From an uncultured Eubacteriales bacterium (GTDB taxonomy: Bacteria > Bacillota > Clostridia > Oscillospirales > Feifaniaceae): a stretch of 9,777 nucleotides of DNA. Each line of letters opens with the position of its first letter. The stretch's first letter is position 1. The notes below the pieces were generated by a model. It saw nothing but the letters and a program-made list of their open reading frames with translations. It was not told the origin of the DNA and did no database searches. Positions 1 through 6,760 of the stretch are shown here, piece after piece. A program made the position numbers and the translations under genes. Where the stretch lies: positions 1-9,777 of the forward strand of contig CABRXB010000023.1 of assembly GCA_902474785.1 (NCBI GenBank), given 5' to 3'.

Positions 1-2504
1 ACGAGGTGTACCACCCGGGCTACGAGGCCAAGCGTATGGAGGTGGGCGCCGTCATCGCGGCGGCGCCGGCCGGCAACGTGCGGCGGGAAAAGCCCGCCCC
101 GGGCGACGCCGTGATCCTGCTGGGCGGGCGCACCGGGCGCGACGGCTGCGGCGGCGCCACCGGCTCCTCCAAGTCGCACACCGTCTCGTCGCTCGAGACC
201 TGCGGCGCCGAGGTGCAAAAGGGCAACCCGCCTGAAGAGCGCAAAATTCAGCGCCTGTTCCGCAACGCCGAGGCCTCCCGCCTCATCAAACGCTGCAACG
301 ACTTTGGCGCCGGCGGCGTCTCTGTCGCCATCGGCGAGCTGGCCGACGGCCTGCGCATCGACCTCTCGGCCGTCCCCAAGAAATACGAGGGGCTCGACGG
401 CACCGAGCTTGCCATCAGCGAATCCCAGGAGCGCATGGCGGTCGTCGTGGCGGCCGGCGACGTGGAGAAATTCCTGCGTCTGGCGCACGAGGAGAACCTT
501 GAGGCCACCGTTGTGGCCCATGTCAAGGCGGAGCCGCGCGTCACCATGACCTGGAACGGCGACGTTGTGGTCGACCTGTCGCGCGAATTTCTCTCCTGCA
601 ACGGCGCCTCCAAACACACAAGCGCCGCCCCCGCCGCGCCCAAGCCCTTTGCGCGCGACATCCCCGCCGACTTCTCCCAGGGCATGCGCCTGCTCGCAGA
701 CGATCTCAACGTCTGTTCCAAGCAGAGCATGGCCGAACGCTTTGACTGCAACATCGGCGCGGGCACCCTGCTCATGCCCTATGGCGGCATCCATCAGCGC
801 ACGCCCATCCAGGCCATGGCGCACAAGATCTCCCGGGAGAAGGGCAGCGCGCTGACCTGCTCGCTCATGTCGTGGGGCTTCAACCCCCATGTGTCCGAAA
901 AGAGCCCCTTCCACGGCGCATATCTGGCGGTCGTGGAGTCGGTCGCCAAGCTGGTCGCCACCGGCGGCACGCTTTCCGACACCTATCTCTCCTTCCAGGA
1001 GTATTTTGAAAAGCTGGGCGCAGACCCCGCGCGCTGGGGCAAGCCCCTGGCGGCGCTGCTGGGCGCATACAAAGCGCAAAAAGAGCTGCGCCTTGCCTCG
1101 ATCGGCGGCAAGGACTCCATGAGCGGCAGCTTTGAAGACCTCGACGTTCCGCCCACGCTCATCTCCTTTGCGGTGACGGTGGAGCCTGTCGAGCATGTGG
1201 TCTCGCCCGAGTTCAAGCGCGGCGGGCACAAGGTGGTTTTGCTGGCCCCCACGCTCGACGAGCACGGTCTTCCCACCGGGGCCTCTCTCAAAGAGACCTT
1301 CGAAACGGTGGGGAATCTGCTGCACAGCGGCCGCGCCTGCGCCGCCTACACCCCCGGCTTTGGCGGCGTCGCCGAGGCCGTGATGAAAATGTGCTTTGGA
1401 AACAACCTGGGCTTTGTGTTCGACCGCTCGGTGACGCTCGAGCGCCTGTTCTCCTATGCCTATGGCGCCTTTGTCCTGGAGCTGACAAGCGACGAGGACA
1501 TCGGCATCCCGCTGGGACTGACCAAAGAGGAGCCCATTCTCACCTTCAAAGAGCAAAACATCGACCTTTCGACGCTGCTTGAAATCTCGGAGGCCAAGCT
1601 TGCGCCCCTCTTCCCGAGAACGGTGGACGAGGCAAAGGTCGAGGTTCCGGCCTATCGTTTCGAGGCGAAACAGCGCCACGTCCCCGCCGTTTTGGTGGAA
1701 AAGCCGCGCTTTCTCATCCCCGTTTTCCCCGGCACCAACTGCGAGTACGACACGGCCAAGGCCGTGGAGCTGGCCGGCGGCGAGGCCAACATCTTTGTCA
1801 TCCGCAACCTGACCTCAAACGACATTGCGCAAAGCGTGGAAGCCTTTGCCGCTGCCCTCAAGCGCAGCCATGCCGTCGTCATCCCGGGCGGCTTCTCGGG
1901 CGGCGACGAGCCCGACGGTTCGGCCAAGTTCATCACCGCCTTTTTCCGCAACGCCCGCGTCAGGGAGGAGACCACCGCCCTGCTCGAGCAGCGCGACGGC
2001 CTGATGTGCGGCATCTGCAACGGCTTCCAGGCGCTCATCAAGCTGGGGCTCGTGCCCTTTGGCAAGATCATCGACACCGATGAGAGCTGCCCCACGCTGA
2101 CCTTCAACACCATCGGCCGCCTGCAATCGCGCATGGTGCGCACGCGCGTGGCCTCCAACCTCTCGCCATGGATGGCGCGCACCACGGTGGGCGAGGTCTA
2201 CACCACCCCCATCGCCCACGGCGAGGGCCGCTTCTTCGCAGACCAGGCCACCATCGACCGCCTGGCCAACAACGGCCAGATCGCCCTTCAATATGTCGAT
2301 CTTGCAGGCAATCCCACCATGGACATCGAATACAACCCCAACGGCAGCGCCGCCGCCATCGAGTGCATCACCTCTCCCGACGGGAGAATCCTTGGCAAGA
2401 TGGCCCACATCGAGCGCACCGGCCCCGGCCTTTATAAAAACGTGCCCGGCAACTATGATCTGGGGCTGTTCCGGTCGGCGGTGGAATATTTCGGAGGAAA
2501 GTAA
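1..2504 (+). CDS. purL: Phosphoribosylformylglycinamidine (FGAM) synthase, single-chain form, 5'-truncated by window edge
   Basis: Catalyses the ATP- and glutamine-dependent conversion of FGAR to FGAM, the fourth step of purine synthesis, in the cytoplasm. The reading frame is already open at base 3, so the true start lies upstream. About 833 residues are visible; single-chain clostridial enzymes are about 1,200-1,260, so roughly 400 N-terminal residues are missing. Visible order, counting from the valine at base 6: the rest of the first AIRS/PurM-like half (GGRTGRDGCGGATGSSK near residue 40), the second half with ADDLNVCSKQSMAERFD near 230 and the nucleotide-site motif GGKDSMSG near 365, then a class I glutamine amidotransferase domain from about 568 to the end. 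The glutaminase nucleophile is Cys671 in GICNGFQ, with His738 and Glu740 in AHGEGRF. This layout, with PurQ fused at the C-terminus, is typical of the clade II PurL family. The stop overlaps the folD start by one base (TAATG). Confidence 0.97.
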   Translation, partial: EVYHPGYEAKRMEVGAVIAAAPAGNVRREKPAPGDAVILLGGRTGRDGCGGATGSSKSHTVSSLETCGAEVQKGNPPEERKIQRLFRNAEASRLIKRCNDFGAGGVSVAIGELADGLRIDLSAVPKKYEGLDGTELAISESQERMAVVVAAGDVEKFLRLAHEENLEATVVAHVKAEPRVTMTWNGDVVVDLSREFLSCNGASKHTSAAPAAPKPFARDIPADFSQGMRLLADDLNVCSKQSMAERFDCNIGAGTLLMPYGGIHQRTPIQAMAHKISREKGSALTCSLMSWGFNPHVSEKSPFHGAYLAVVESVAKLVATGGTLSDTYLSFQEYFEKLGADPARWGKPLAALLGAYKAQKELRLASIGGKDSMSGSFEDLDVPPTLISFAVTVEPVEHVVSPEFKRGGHKVVLLAPTLDEHGLPTGASLKETFETVGNLLHSGRACAAYTPGFGGVAEAVMKMCFGNNLGFVFDRSVTLERLFSYAYGAFVLELTSDEDIGIPLGLTKEEPILTFKEQNIDLSTLLEISEAKLAPLFPRTVDEAKVEVPAYRFEAKQRHVPAVLVEKPRFLIPVFPGTNCEYDTAKAVELAGGEANIFVIRNLTSNDIAQSVEAFAAALKRSHAVVIPGGFSGGDEPDGSAKFITAFFRNARVREETTALLEQRDGLMCGICNGFQALIKLGLVPFGKIIDTDESCPTLTFNTIGRLQSRMVRTRVASNLSPWMARTTVGEVYTTPIAHGEGRFFADQATIDRLANNGQIALQYVDLAGNPTMDIEYNPNGSAAAIECITSPDGRILGKMAHIERTGPGLYKNVPGNYDLGLFRSAVEYFGGK

Positions 2505-3352
2505 TGGCAATCATTTTGGATGGAAAAAAACTTTCAAGGCAACTTCGCGAGGAGCTCAAAACCCGCGTCGACCGACTTCGGGAGCGCGGCGTCACGCCGG
2601 GGCTTTCGGTCATCCGCGTGGGCGACGATGCGGCAAGCGAGGTCTATGTGAGAAACAAGGCGCGCATGTGCGAGCGCCTTGGCATGTACTCCACCGTGTT
2701 GCACCTGCCCGAGAGCACCACGCAAGAGCAACTGCTCGCCCACATCGACGCCATGAACCAGGACGAGAGCCTTCACGGGATTTTGGTGCAGCTCCCGCTG
2801 CCCTCCCACATCAGGGAGGACGCCGTGACCGCTCGCATCGACCCCAAAAAGGATGTGGACGGGTTTTGCAGCGAGAGCCTGGGGGCGTTGCTCAAAGGGG
2901 AGGAGGGTTTTGTCCCCTGCACGCCCAAGGGCATCTTGCGCCTGCTCGACAGCGCCGACATCCCGCTTTCGGGAAAGCGCGCCGTGGTGGTGGGACGCAG
3001 CATGATCGTGGGCAAGCCGGTGTCTCTGCTGCTGCTGTCGCGCGACGCCACCGTGACGGTCTGCCACAGCCGCACCAAAGACTTGAAGGCCATCACAAGA
3101 GAGGCCGACGTGCTGATTGCGGCGGTGGGCAAGCCCGAACTTCTCACCGGCGACTTTGTCAAAGAGGGCGCGGTCGTCGTCGACGTTGGCATCAACCGCA
3201 CAAAAGAGGGCATCAAGGGCGACGTTCACTTTGAGAGCGTCGCACAAAAGGCAGCCGCCATCACGCCGGTGCCCGGCGGGGTGGGGCCCATGACCATCAT
3301 CATGCTCATGGAAAACACCATCGAGGCCGCCGAGCGCGCGGCACGCATGTGA
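2504..3352 (+). CDS. folD: Bifunctional methylene-THF dehydrogenase / methenyl-THF cyclohydrolase
   Basis: Interconverts 5,10-methylene-THF, 5,10-methenyl-THF and 10-formyl-THF using NADP. It supplies formyl units to purine synthesis, which fits its place between purL and glyA. The 282-residue length is normal. Visible family features: Tyr48 and catalytic Lys52 in the YVRNK motif, Gln96 in VQLPLP, Asp119 in KDVDGF, the PCTPKGIL motif near 137, the Rossmann-type cofactor segment [13 protein letters not shown] near 162-174, VDVGINR, and the C-terminal [11 protein letters not shown]. The His-Pro and Asn usually seen just after DVDGF are replaced (DGFCSESLG), a modest departure near the active-site loop. 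The ATG shares its A with the purL stop, and GGAGG at 2493-2497 sits 6 bases upstream, inside the last purL codons, so translation is probably coupled to purL. Confidence 0.97.
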   Translation: MAIILDGKKLSRQLREELKTRVDRLRERGVTPGLSVIRVGDDAASEVYVRNKARMCERLGMYSTVLHLPESTTQEQLLAHIDAMNQDESLHGILVQLPLPSHIREDAVTARIDPKKDVDGFCSESLGALLKGEEGFVPCTPKGILRLLDSADIPLSGKRAVVVGRSMIVGKPVSLLLLSRDATVTVCHSRTKDLKAITREADVLIAAVGKPELLTGDFVKEGAVVVDVGINRTKEGIKGDVHFESVAQKAAAITPVPGGVGPMTIIMLMENTIEAAERAARM

Positions 3353-3371
3353 CAAAGAGAGGGGTAGACAA

Positions 3372-4643
3372 ATGATTCGAGACATCATGGATTTCATCAA
3401 CCAGCGCGACCCCGAGGTGGGGGCCACCATCGAGTCGGAGCTGGCGCGTCAAAAGCGCAACATCGAGCTCATCGCCTCGGAAAACCTCGTCAGCGAGGCG
3501 GTCATGGTCGCCATGGGCACCTGCCTGACCAACAAGTATGCCGAAGGCTATCCCGGCAAACGCTACTACGGCGGCTGCGAGGAGATCGACGTCACCGAGC
3601 GCATCGCGCGCGAGCGCGCCTGTCAGCTCTTTGGGGCCGATCACGCCAACGTGCAGCCGCACAGCGGCGCCAATGCAAACCTGGCCGTGTTTTTCGCTCT
3701 GCTCGAGCCGGGCGACACGGTGCTGGGCATGAGCCTCAACCACGGCGGCCATCTCTCGCACGGCAGCCCCGTCAACATCTCGGGCAGCTACTTCAACATC
3801 GTCTCCTACGGGCTCGACGATGAGACCGAGCTCATCGACTACGACCAGGTGGAGGCCCTTGCAAAAAAGCATCGCCCCAAGCTCATCGTGGCCGGCGCCT
3901 CGGCCTATCCGCGCGCCATCGACTTTGCGCGGTTCCGCGAGATCGCCGACAAGTGCGGCGCTTACCTGATGGTGGACATGGCGCACATCGCCGGCCTTGT
4001 GGCGGCGGGCGTGCACGACAACCCCGTGCCCCATGCCGACATCGTGACCAGCACCACCCACAAGACGCTGCGCGGGCCGCGCAAACAGTCGCTGGCCAAG
4101 CAGATCGACAAGGCCATCTTCCCCGGCACACAGGGCGGCCCGCTGATGCACACCATCGCGGCCAAGGCCGTCTGCTTTGGCGAGGCGCTCAAGCCCGAGT
4201 TCAAAGCCTATCAGCAGCAGGTGGTGAAAAACGCCAGGGCGCTGGCCGACGCGCTCATGGCGGAGGGATTTCGTCTCGTCTCAGGCGGCACAGACAACCA
4301 TCTGATGCTGGTCGACCTGCGGCCCTTCGGCGTCACAGGCAAGGTCATGGAGAAAAAGCTCGACGAGGTGTATATCACAGCCAACAAGAACTCCATTCCC
4401 CACGACCCCGAGAAGCCCACCGTCACGAGCGGCATCCGCGTGTTTGACCGCATGCACCGCGGGGCGCGGTGGCTGCTGGACGTTCGCCCGGCGGAGTTCT
4501 TCACCAGCCGCGGCTTCCGCGAGCCCGAGATGAAGCAGATTGCAACCATGCTGGCCCGCGCCGCGCGCGATTTTGACGGCAACTGCGACGCCATCCGTGA
4601 AGAGGTGACGGCGCTGTGCGCCCGTTTCCCCATCTACGAGTGA
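3372..4643 (+). CDS. glyA: Serine hydroxymethyltransferase, with two unusual active-site segments
   Basis: PLP enzyme that converts serine and THF to glycine and 5,10-methylene-THF, the substrate of FolD encoded just upstream. It has 423 residues; the family is usually 410-430. Conserved blocks: ELIASEN near 31, [16 protein letters not shown] near 53, [10 protein letters not shown] near 94, [18 protein letters not shown] with the PLP lysine at 231, [26 protein letters not shown] and TSGIR with the substrate-carboxylate arginine at 356. Two departures stand out. GPR at 237 runs straight into [15 protein letters not shown], without the GGMILC-type strand found in Bacillus subtilis GlyA. The GTPA-type motif after TSGIR is replaced by about 19 unrelated residues (358-376) before FTSRGF. 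The frame is open throughout, so this is not a simple frameshift; activity is uncertain. The ATG at 3372 is preceded by GAGAGGGG (3357-3364) with a 7-base gap. The gap to folD is 19 bases. A second ATG at 3387 has no good ribosome site. Confidence 0.93.
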   Translation: MIRDIMDFINQRDPEVGATIESELARQKRNIELIASENLVSEAVMVAMGTCLTNKYAEGYPGKRYYGGCEEIDVTERIARERACQLFGADHANVQPHSGANANLAVFFALLEPGDTVLGMSLNHGGHLSHGSPVNISGSYFNIVSYGLDDETELIDYDQVEALAKKHRPKLIVAGASAYPRAIDFARFREIADKCGAYLMVDMAHIAGLVAAGVHDNPVPHADIVTSTTHKTLRGPRKQSLAKQIDKAIFPGTQGGPLMHTIAAKAVCFGEALKPEFKAYQQQVVKNARALADALMAEGFRLVSGGTDNHLMLVDLRPFGVTGKVMEKKLDEVYITANKNSIPHDPEKPTVTSGIRVFDRMHRGARWLLDVRPAEFFTSRGFREPEMKQIATMLARAARDFDGNCDAIREEVTALCARFPIYE

Positions 4644-4781
4644 GAAAAAAGCGCCCCTTGTGCTCTCAGGCGAATTTTTGCCACAACGCTTTTGCCCTGA
4701 CGCGCAAAGCCCGTGTCCATGGGCGCAGCGCCATGTGAGCATGTATATGACGGGAAGGCAGGCAACAGCTCTTATGAAACA

Positions 4782-4816
4782 AGAAGGCGGGCACAAACGT
4801 GCCCGCCTTCTCTTTT
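4782..4816 (+). terminator. Rho-independent terminator of the purL-folD-glyA operon
   Basis: A perfect 13-bp stem (AGAAGGCGGGCAC, 4782-4794, with its reverse complement at 4799-4811) closes a 4-base loop AAAC. It is followed by CTTTTCCC. It lies 138 bases after the glyA stop. The 4644-4781 stretch between them shows no gene. Confidence 0.88.
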
Positions 4817-5210
4817 CCCGTGGGGTTCATCATATCCCGGACGATGCACCTGCATCGAGAGGTCGCCAAGAAATCCCCGACGTCAACGCTGCGCGCCGCT
4901 TCCCGCACCGAGCCGCCAACACCAAGAACGCCCCCACAGCCCCCTTCCCGTGCCAAGCCATCTCCGCCAGAGGGTTCAGGGGTTCTTCTTTTTCAAAGAG
5001 GCTTTCCTTGCCCGCCGTCTCTTTGCCGCGTTGTCTGAAAAAAGGCCGTTTTCGCGGCGCGAACCCGCCATGTTCAAAAAAGACAAATCCTCTTCTCTCA
5101 GCAGGGCGAAAAAGGGCCAAGCGGACAATGCCGTCCTGATTTTTGCAACATTGTTCTGCAACTTTGGCGGACACGAGCGATTTGCAGCGACCGTATGCTT
5201 TCCCCTTTCC
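4817..5210. other. Intergenic stretch without a recognisable gene
   Basis: About 400 bases of mixed composition with short A and T runs. Open frames cross it on both strands. None has a ribosome site, a recognisable protein motif or a plausible residue composition; the long minus frame across 4830-5477 is rich in Arg, Pro and Gly and also runs through the inverted-repeat element. Only a weak 7-bp inverted repeat (4994-5000 with 5019-5025) was seen. No RNA gene was recognised. A decayed gene or a small RNA cannot be excluded. Confidence 0.5.
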
Positions 5211-5219
5211 AGCTTCCAT

Positions 5220-5247
5220 TTGCCGGTCAGAAATGATAAAATACAAT
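5220..5247 (+). promoter_or_regulatory. Possible sigma-A-type promoter
   Basis: TTGCCG at 5220-5225 (4 of 6 matches to the -35 consensus) and TACAAT at 5242-5247 (5 of 6 to the -10) are 16 bases apart, in a locally AT-rich patch within GC-rich DNA. It points at the inverted-repeat element and the small low-GC gene beyond it. It would give a long leader of about 310 bases before the TTG start at 5566. This is inferred from sequence match only. Confidence 0.4.
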
Positions 5248-5253
5248 GAAACA

Positions 5254-5267
5254 AATCTGAACAGATT
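5254..5267. repeat. Short palindrome abutting the left end of the inverted-repeat element
   Basis: AATCTG (5254-5259) and CAGATT (5262-5267) are perfect inverted repeats with a 2-base spacer AA. The right arm ends on the T of the TA at the left end of the candidate MITE. It sits just after the possible -10 box, so it could be an operator or part of the insertion target. Both roles are guesses. Confidence 0.45.
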
Positions 5268-5293
5268 ACCATCAGTTGGCAAGGGCAAATACG
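5267..5293 (+). repeat. Left terminal inverted repeat of the candidate MITE
   Basis: Begins TACCATCAGTTGGCAAGG. Pairs with 5512-5538 at 23 of 27 positions; three of the four mismatches would still form G-U pairs in RNA. Confidence 0.8.
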
Positions 5294-5306
5294 CTGGGGG
5301 CGGCAC

Positions 5307-5381
5307 AAATGGGGGCTGGCGGCGTTCGTCCTTGGTGGGCGGCAGCCCGCCTGCGTCCTGCGGCCTTGCCAGCCCCCATTT
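5307..5381 (+). repeat. Long hairpin inside the candidate MITE
   Basis: A perfect 14-bp inverted repeat (AAATGGGGGCTGGC at 5307-5320, its reverse complement at 5368-5381) encloses a second hairpin (GGTGGGC at 5334-5340 with GCCCGCC at 5345-5351, one G-U pair). The right arm ends in a run of six T (5379-5384). This could act as a terminator for + strand transcripts entering the element. Confidence 0.75.
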
Positions 5382-5449
5382 TTTCTCGCTGGAACGTCCG
5401 TCGGAGTTTTTTGGGAGAGAAAGCCGCGGGCGGCAAGGCAGACGGGGCA

Positions 5450-5468
5450 GCCGGGCTTTGCGCCCGGC
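5450..5468 (+). repeat. Small hairpin inside the candidate MITE
   Basis: GCCGGGC (5450-5456) and GCCCGGC (5462-5468) form a perfect 7-bp stem with loop TTTGC. There is no T run after it, so it is not a terminator. Confidence 0.65.
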
Positions 5469-5511
5469 AACAAGCATAACGAGGCCGGCCGTGATTTTAG
5501 CCCCGACAAAC

Positions 5512-5538
5512 CGTGTCTGCCCTTGTCAGCTGATGGTA
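5512..5538 (-). repeat. Right terminal inverted repeat of the candidate MITE
   Basis: Inverted copy of 5267-5293, ending in TGATGGTA. It contains an ATG (5533-5535) in frame with the downstream small gene, but no ribosome site precedes that ATG. Confidence 0.8.
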
Positions 5539-5554
5539 GGATTTCCTGAAAAAG

Positions 5555-5568
5555 AAGGTGGCATCTTG
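5555..5568 (+). promoter_or_regulatory. Ribosome binding site supporting a TTG start
   Basis: AAGGTGG at 5555-5561 is followed after CATC by TTG at 5566. It is the only convincing ribosome site ahead of the small gene. The 4-base spacing is on the short side. Confidence 0.5.
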
Positions 5569-5907
5569 AAACATGGAGAATGGAATATAGAATGCAATGA
5601 CCATGAACAATGGAGCTCTATTTTGAGAGAGGAATTGGCTTTGGCAACCGTATTTGAACTCCACTGCTGGAATGAAGAAAGCGAATGGATCGAACTTGCT
5701 TTGCAATATGGACGTAAAAAAGAAATGGATTGGAGCGATGGAACGGTTATTGTCGGCGTTGTCAATCCGAACTTTGTAAAATGGATTTTAGGCTTGCCAA
5801 AGCCGAAGGACATTGATATCTATAACAAAATGACACCCTTTTTCTCAATCTTTTTGAACACGGGTTTTTGTTCAGAGCATTACGGAACCGAACTCACCAA
5901 AATCTAA
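5566..5907 (+). CDS. Small acidic, tryptophan-rich protein of unknown function
   Basis: I do not recognise this protein with confidence. From the TTG start it has 113 residues, with six tryptophans and about 18 acidic against 10 basic residues. There is no signal peptide or membrane segment. Reading order: an N-terminal HGEWNIECNDHEQW, a middle FELHCWNEESEWIELALQYG, and a C-terminal DIYNKMTPFFSIFLNTGF followed by SEHYGTEL. The pattern of hydrophobic and polar residues looks like a real folded protein, unlike the other frames here. Its DNA is AT-richer than both flanking operons (two lines counted: 38% and 45% G+C), which suggests acquisition from elsewhere. Size, acidity and isolation would fit an orphan immunity-type protein, but no toxin gene is visible and this is a guess. 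The frame is open upstream to 5143 through the MITE; the upstream residues look non-coding. An ATG at 5533 is the alternative start. A terminator follows at 5974. Confidence 0.7.
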   Translation: MKHGEWNIECNDHEQWSSILREELALATVFELHCWNEESEWIELALQYGRKKEMDWSDGTVIVGVVNPNFVKWILGLPKPKDIDIYNKMTPFFSIFLNTGFCSEHYGTELTKI

Positions 5908-5973
5908 AAGCCAGGTTATCGGTCAGCCTCCAAACCGTCATGACACGAAGCGCAAGCATCCTGTGAAAAGCAG

Positions 5974-6016
5974 AAAACAGCACCCGCCTCATTCAAAATG
6001 GGGCGGGTGCTGTTTT
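5974..6016. terminator. Bidirectional terminator between convergent transcription units
   Basis: AAAACAGCACCCGCC (5974-5988) pairs perfectly with 6002-6016. Pairing continues inwards with one T-G wobble to a 3-base loop CAA (5994-5996), about 20 bp in all. The A run on one side and the T run on the other make it work on both strands. On the minus strand a further TTTT follows after CTGC. It ends the small + gene and the minus liv operon. Confidence 0.85.
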
Positions 6017-6046
6017 GGATGTGCCAAAACCCTTAGCCTCATGACA

Positions 6047-6069
6047 GAGGGGCGCGCCCCTCACTTTTT
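6047..6069 (+). terminator. Second hairpin with T run (probable + strand terminator)
   Basis: GAGGGGCGCGCCCCTC (6047-6062) is a perfect 16-base palindrome, able to form a 6-bp stem with loop CGCG. AC and TTTTT follow at 6063-6069. It would catch + strand read-through before it enters the liv operon antisense. No T run is seen on the minus side. Confidence 0.5.
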
Positions 6070-6103
6070 CGGCTGTCTTTCGTTTTTCGCACCGGCTTTT
6101 TGC

Positions 6104-6748
6104 CTACTCAATCTTCAGCTTCCAGTAGACGGGATATCCCGCCGCCTGCAGCGCGGCTTCGAGCTCAGACGTGTCTTCAAGGGCGGTGCCAAACACCATG
6201 GCGGCGCGGTTGTCGGGCAAGTGATACAGCGCGTGGCTGCTGATGCTGACGTTGCAGTCGGCAAAGGTGCGCGCCACCGTCGCCAGAATTCCGGGGCCCG
6301 TGTCCTCCACTTCGATGGTCAGGCGGGTGCCCTTGTCGTTGAAGCCGAGAATGTCGATAAACGCGTCAAAAATATTGCTCTCGGTGATGACGCCCACCAG
6401 TTTTTCTCCTTCCACCACGGGCAAGAAGGACACTCTGTTTGCCCGCATCAGGGTGGCCGCCTCTTCGAGCAGCATGTTCGGCGTGGCGGTGATGAGTTTT
6501 TTTGCCATGATATCGCGCACCTTGATCTTGGCCAGCAGATAGTTGAGCTCGCCGGCGTCCAGCGTGGAGGCGGTGGAGGGCGAGGCCTTGGCCACGTCGA
6601 CGCGCGACAGCACGCCCACCAGTTTTTCTCCATCCACAACGGGAAGGTGCTTGAGATTATAAAGCGTGAGGACTCCCTGTGCATCGGGAACGGTCTGCTC
6701 GGGGGTGACTGTGATCACCTTGGTGGTCATGCGATTGCGTACAAACAT
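6104..6748 (-). CDS. CBS-CBS-ACT domain protein, AcuB-like, last gene of the liv operon
   Basis: A 214-residue soluble protein with two CBS motifs (about 1-58 and 74-135; MTTKVITVTPEQTV with LPVVDGEKLVGVLS, then DIMAKKLITATPNMLL with LPVVEGEKLVGVIT) and a C-terminal ACT domain (about 141-214; RLTIEVEDTGPGILATVAR). CBS pairs usually bind adenine nucleotides and ACT domains usually bind amino acids. The domain order matches proteins annotated as AcuB (acetoin utilisation), but here there is no acetoin gene. The start ATG (6748-6746) overlaps the livF stop by one base (TGATG). AGGAGG (6760-6755) lies 6 bases upstream inside the last livF codons; the GTG three bases earlier is too close to it. 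I infer a regulator of branched-chain amino-acid uptake or metabolism that senses an amino acid or energy state. There is no DNA-binding domain. Confidence 0.9.
   Translation of the reverse strand: MFVRNRMTTKVITVTPEQTVPDAQGVLTLYNLKHLPVVDGEKLVGVLSRVDVAKASPSTASTLDAGELNYLLAKIKVRDIMAKKLITATPNMLLEEAATLMRANRVSFLPVVEGEKLVGVITESNIFDAFIDILGFNDKGTRLTIEVEDTGPGILATVARTFADCNVSISSHALYHLPDNRAAMVFGTALEDTSELEAALQAAGYPVYWKLKIE
6390..6421 (-). repeat. In-gene direct repeat, copy in second CBS motif
   Basis: 32 bases that match 6612-6643 at 30 positions, including 20 identical bases in a row. Encodes PVVEGEKLVGV. The copies are 222 bp (74 codons) apart. Confidence 0.8.
6612..6643 (-). repeat. In-gene direct repeat, copy in first CBS motif
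   Basis: Partner of 6390-6421; encodes PVVDGEKLVGV. The same codons are used for almost all residues, although the rest of the two CBS motifs has diverged. Confidence 0.8.
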
Positions 6749-6760
6749 CACGAACCTCCT
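6746..6760 (-). promoter_or_regulatory. Ribosome site and stop-start overlap deciding the CBS-ACT start
   Basis: AGGAGG at 6760-6755 is followed 6 bases later by ATG at 6748-6746. The livF stop TGA occupies 6750-6748, giving TGATG. This is a typical translational-coupling junction. Confidence 0.85.

Larger units (their letters stand above)
5267..5538. mobile_element. Candidate MITE with 27-bp terminal inverted repeats and TA ends
   Basis: The two ends, 5267-5293 and 5512-5538, are inverted copies matching at 23 of 27 positions, and all four differences are transitions. Both ends begin TACCATCAG. If the outer TA is a target duplication, the element proper is 5269-5536 (268 bp), as expected for non-autonomous elements moved by an IS630/Tc1/mariner-type transposase. 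TA is its own reverse complement, so it may also simply be part of the repeat. No transposase is encoded; the inside is GC-rich and holds two further hairpins. It lies in an intergenic position, between a promoter-like patch and the small gene at 5566. A structured RNA is the main alternative reading. Confidence 0.66.

Noticed and set aside
1815..2510. 231-codon minus-strand frame opposite the PurL glutaminase domain
   Set aside because: Antisense to catalytic-motif-bearing coding sequence, without protein motifs of its own.
3340..3375. Riboswitch (glycine, THF or purine type) ahead of folD or glyA
   Set aside because: Gaps are 0 and 19 bases, too short for any aptamer; any such element would be upstream of purL, outside the window.
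2534..4151. Two long minus-strand frames (298 and 281 codons) opposite folD and glyA
   Set aside because: Both are antisense to genes with full family motifs and show His/Ala/Val-rich shadow composition.
4660..4760. Possible small structured RNA after glyA (imperfect CATGGGCGC...CGCCATG pairing)
   Set aside because: The stem needs a bulge and leaves a loop too small to form; no clear promoter or conserved structure was found.
5070..5249. 59-codon + frame beginning MFKKDKSSSLSRAKKG
   Set aside because: It has a lysine-rich, real-looking beginning but no ribosome site, and it ends in the promoter-like patch. Not enough support to call a gene.
4830..5477. 215-codon minus-strand frame in the intergenic island
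   Set aside because: No ribosome site, no recognised motif, Arg/Pro/Gly-rich composition of an accidental frame in GC-rich DNA, and it runs through the inverted-repeat element.
5143..5907. 254-codon + frame running through the whole inverted-repeat element into the small gene
   Set aside because: The upstream half crosses the terminal repeats and has a non-protein-like composition; the protein-like, low-GC part begins only after the element. The TTG start at 5566 has a ribosome site, the upstream ATG does not.
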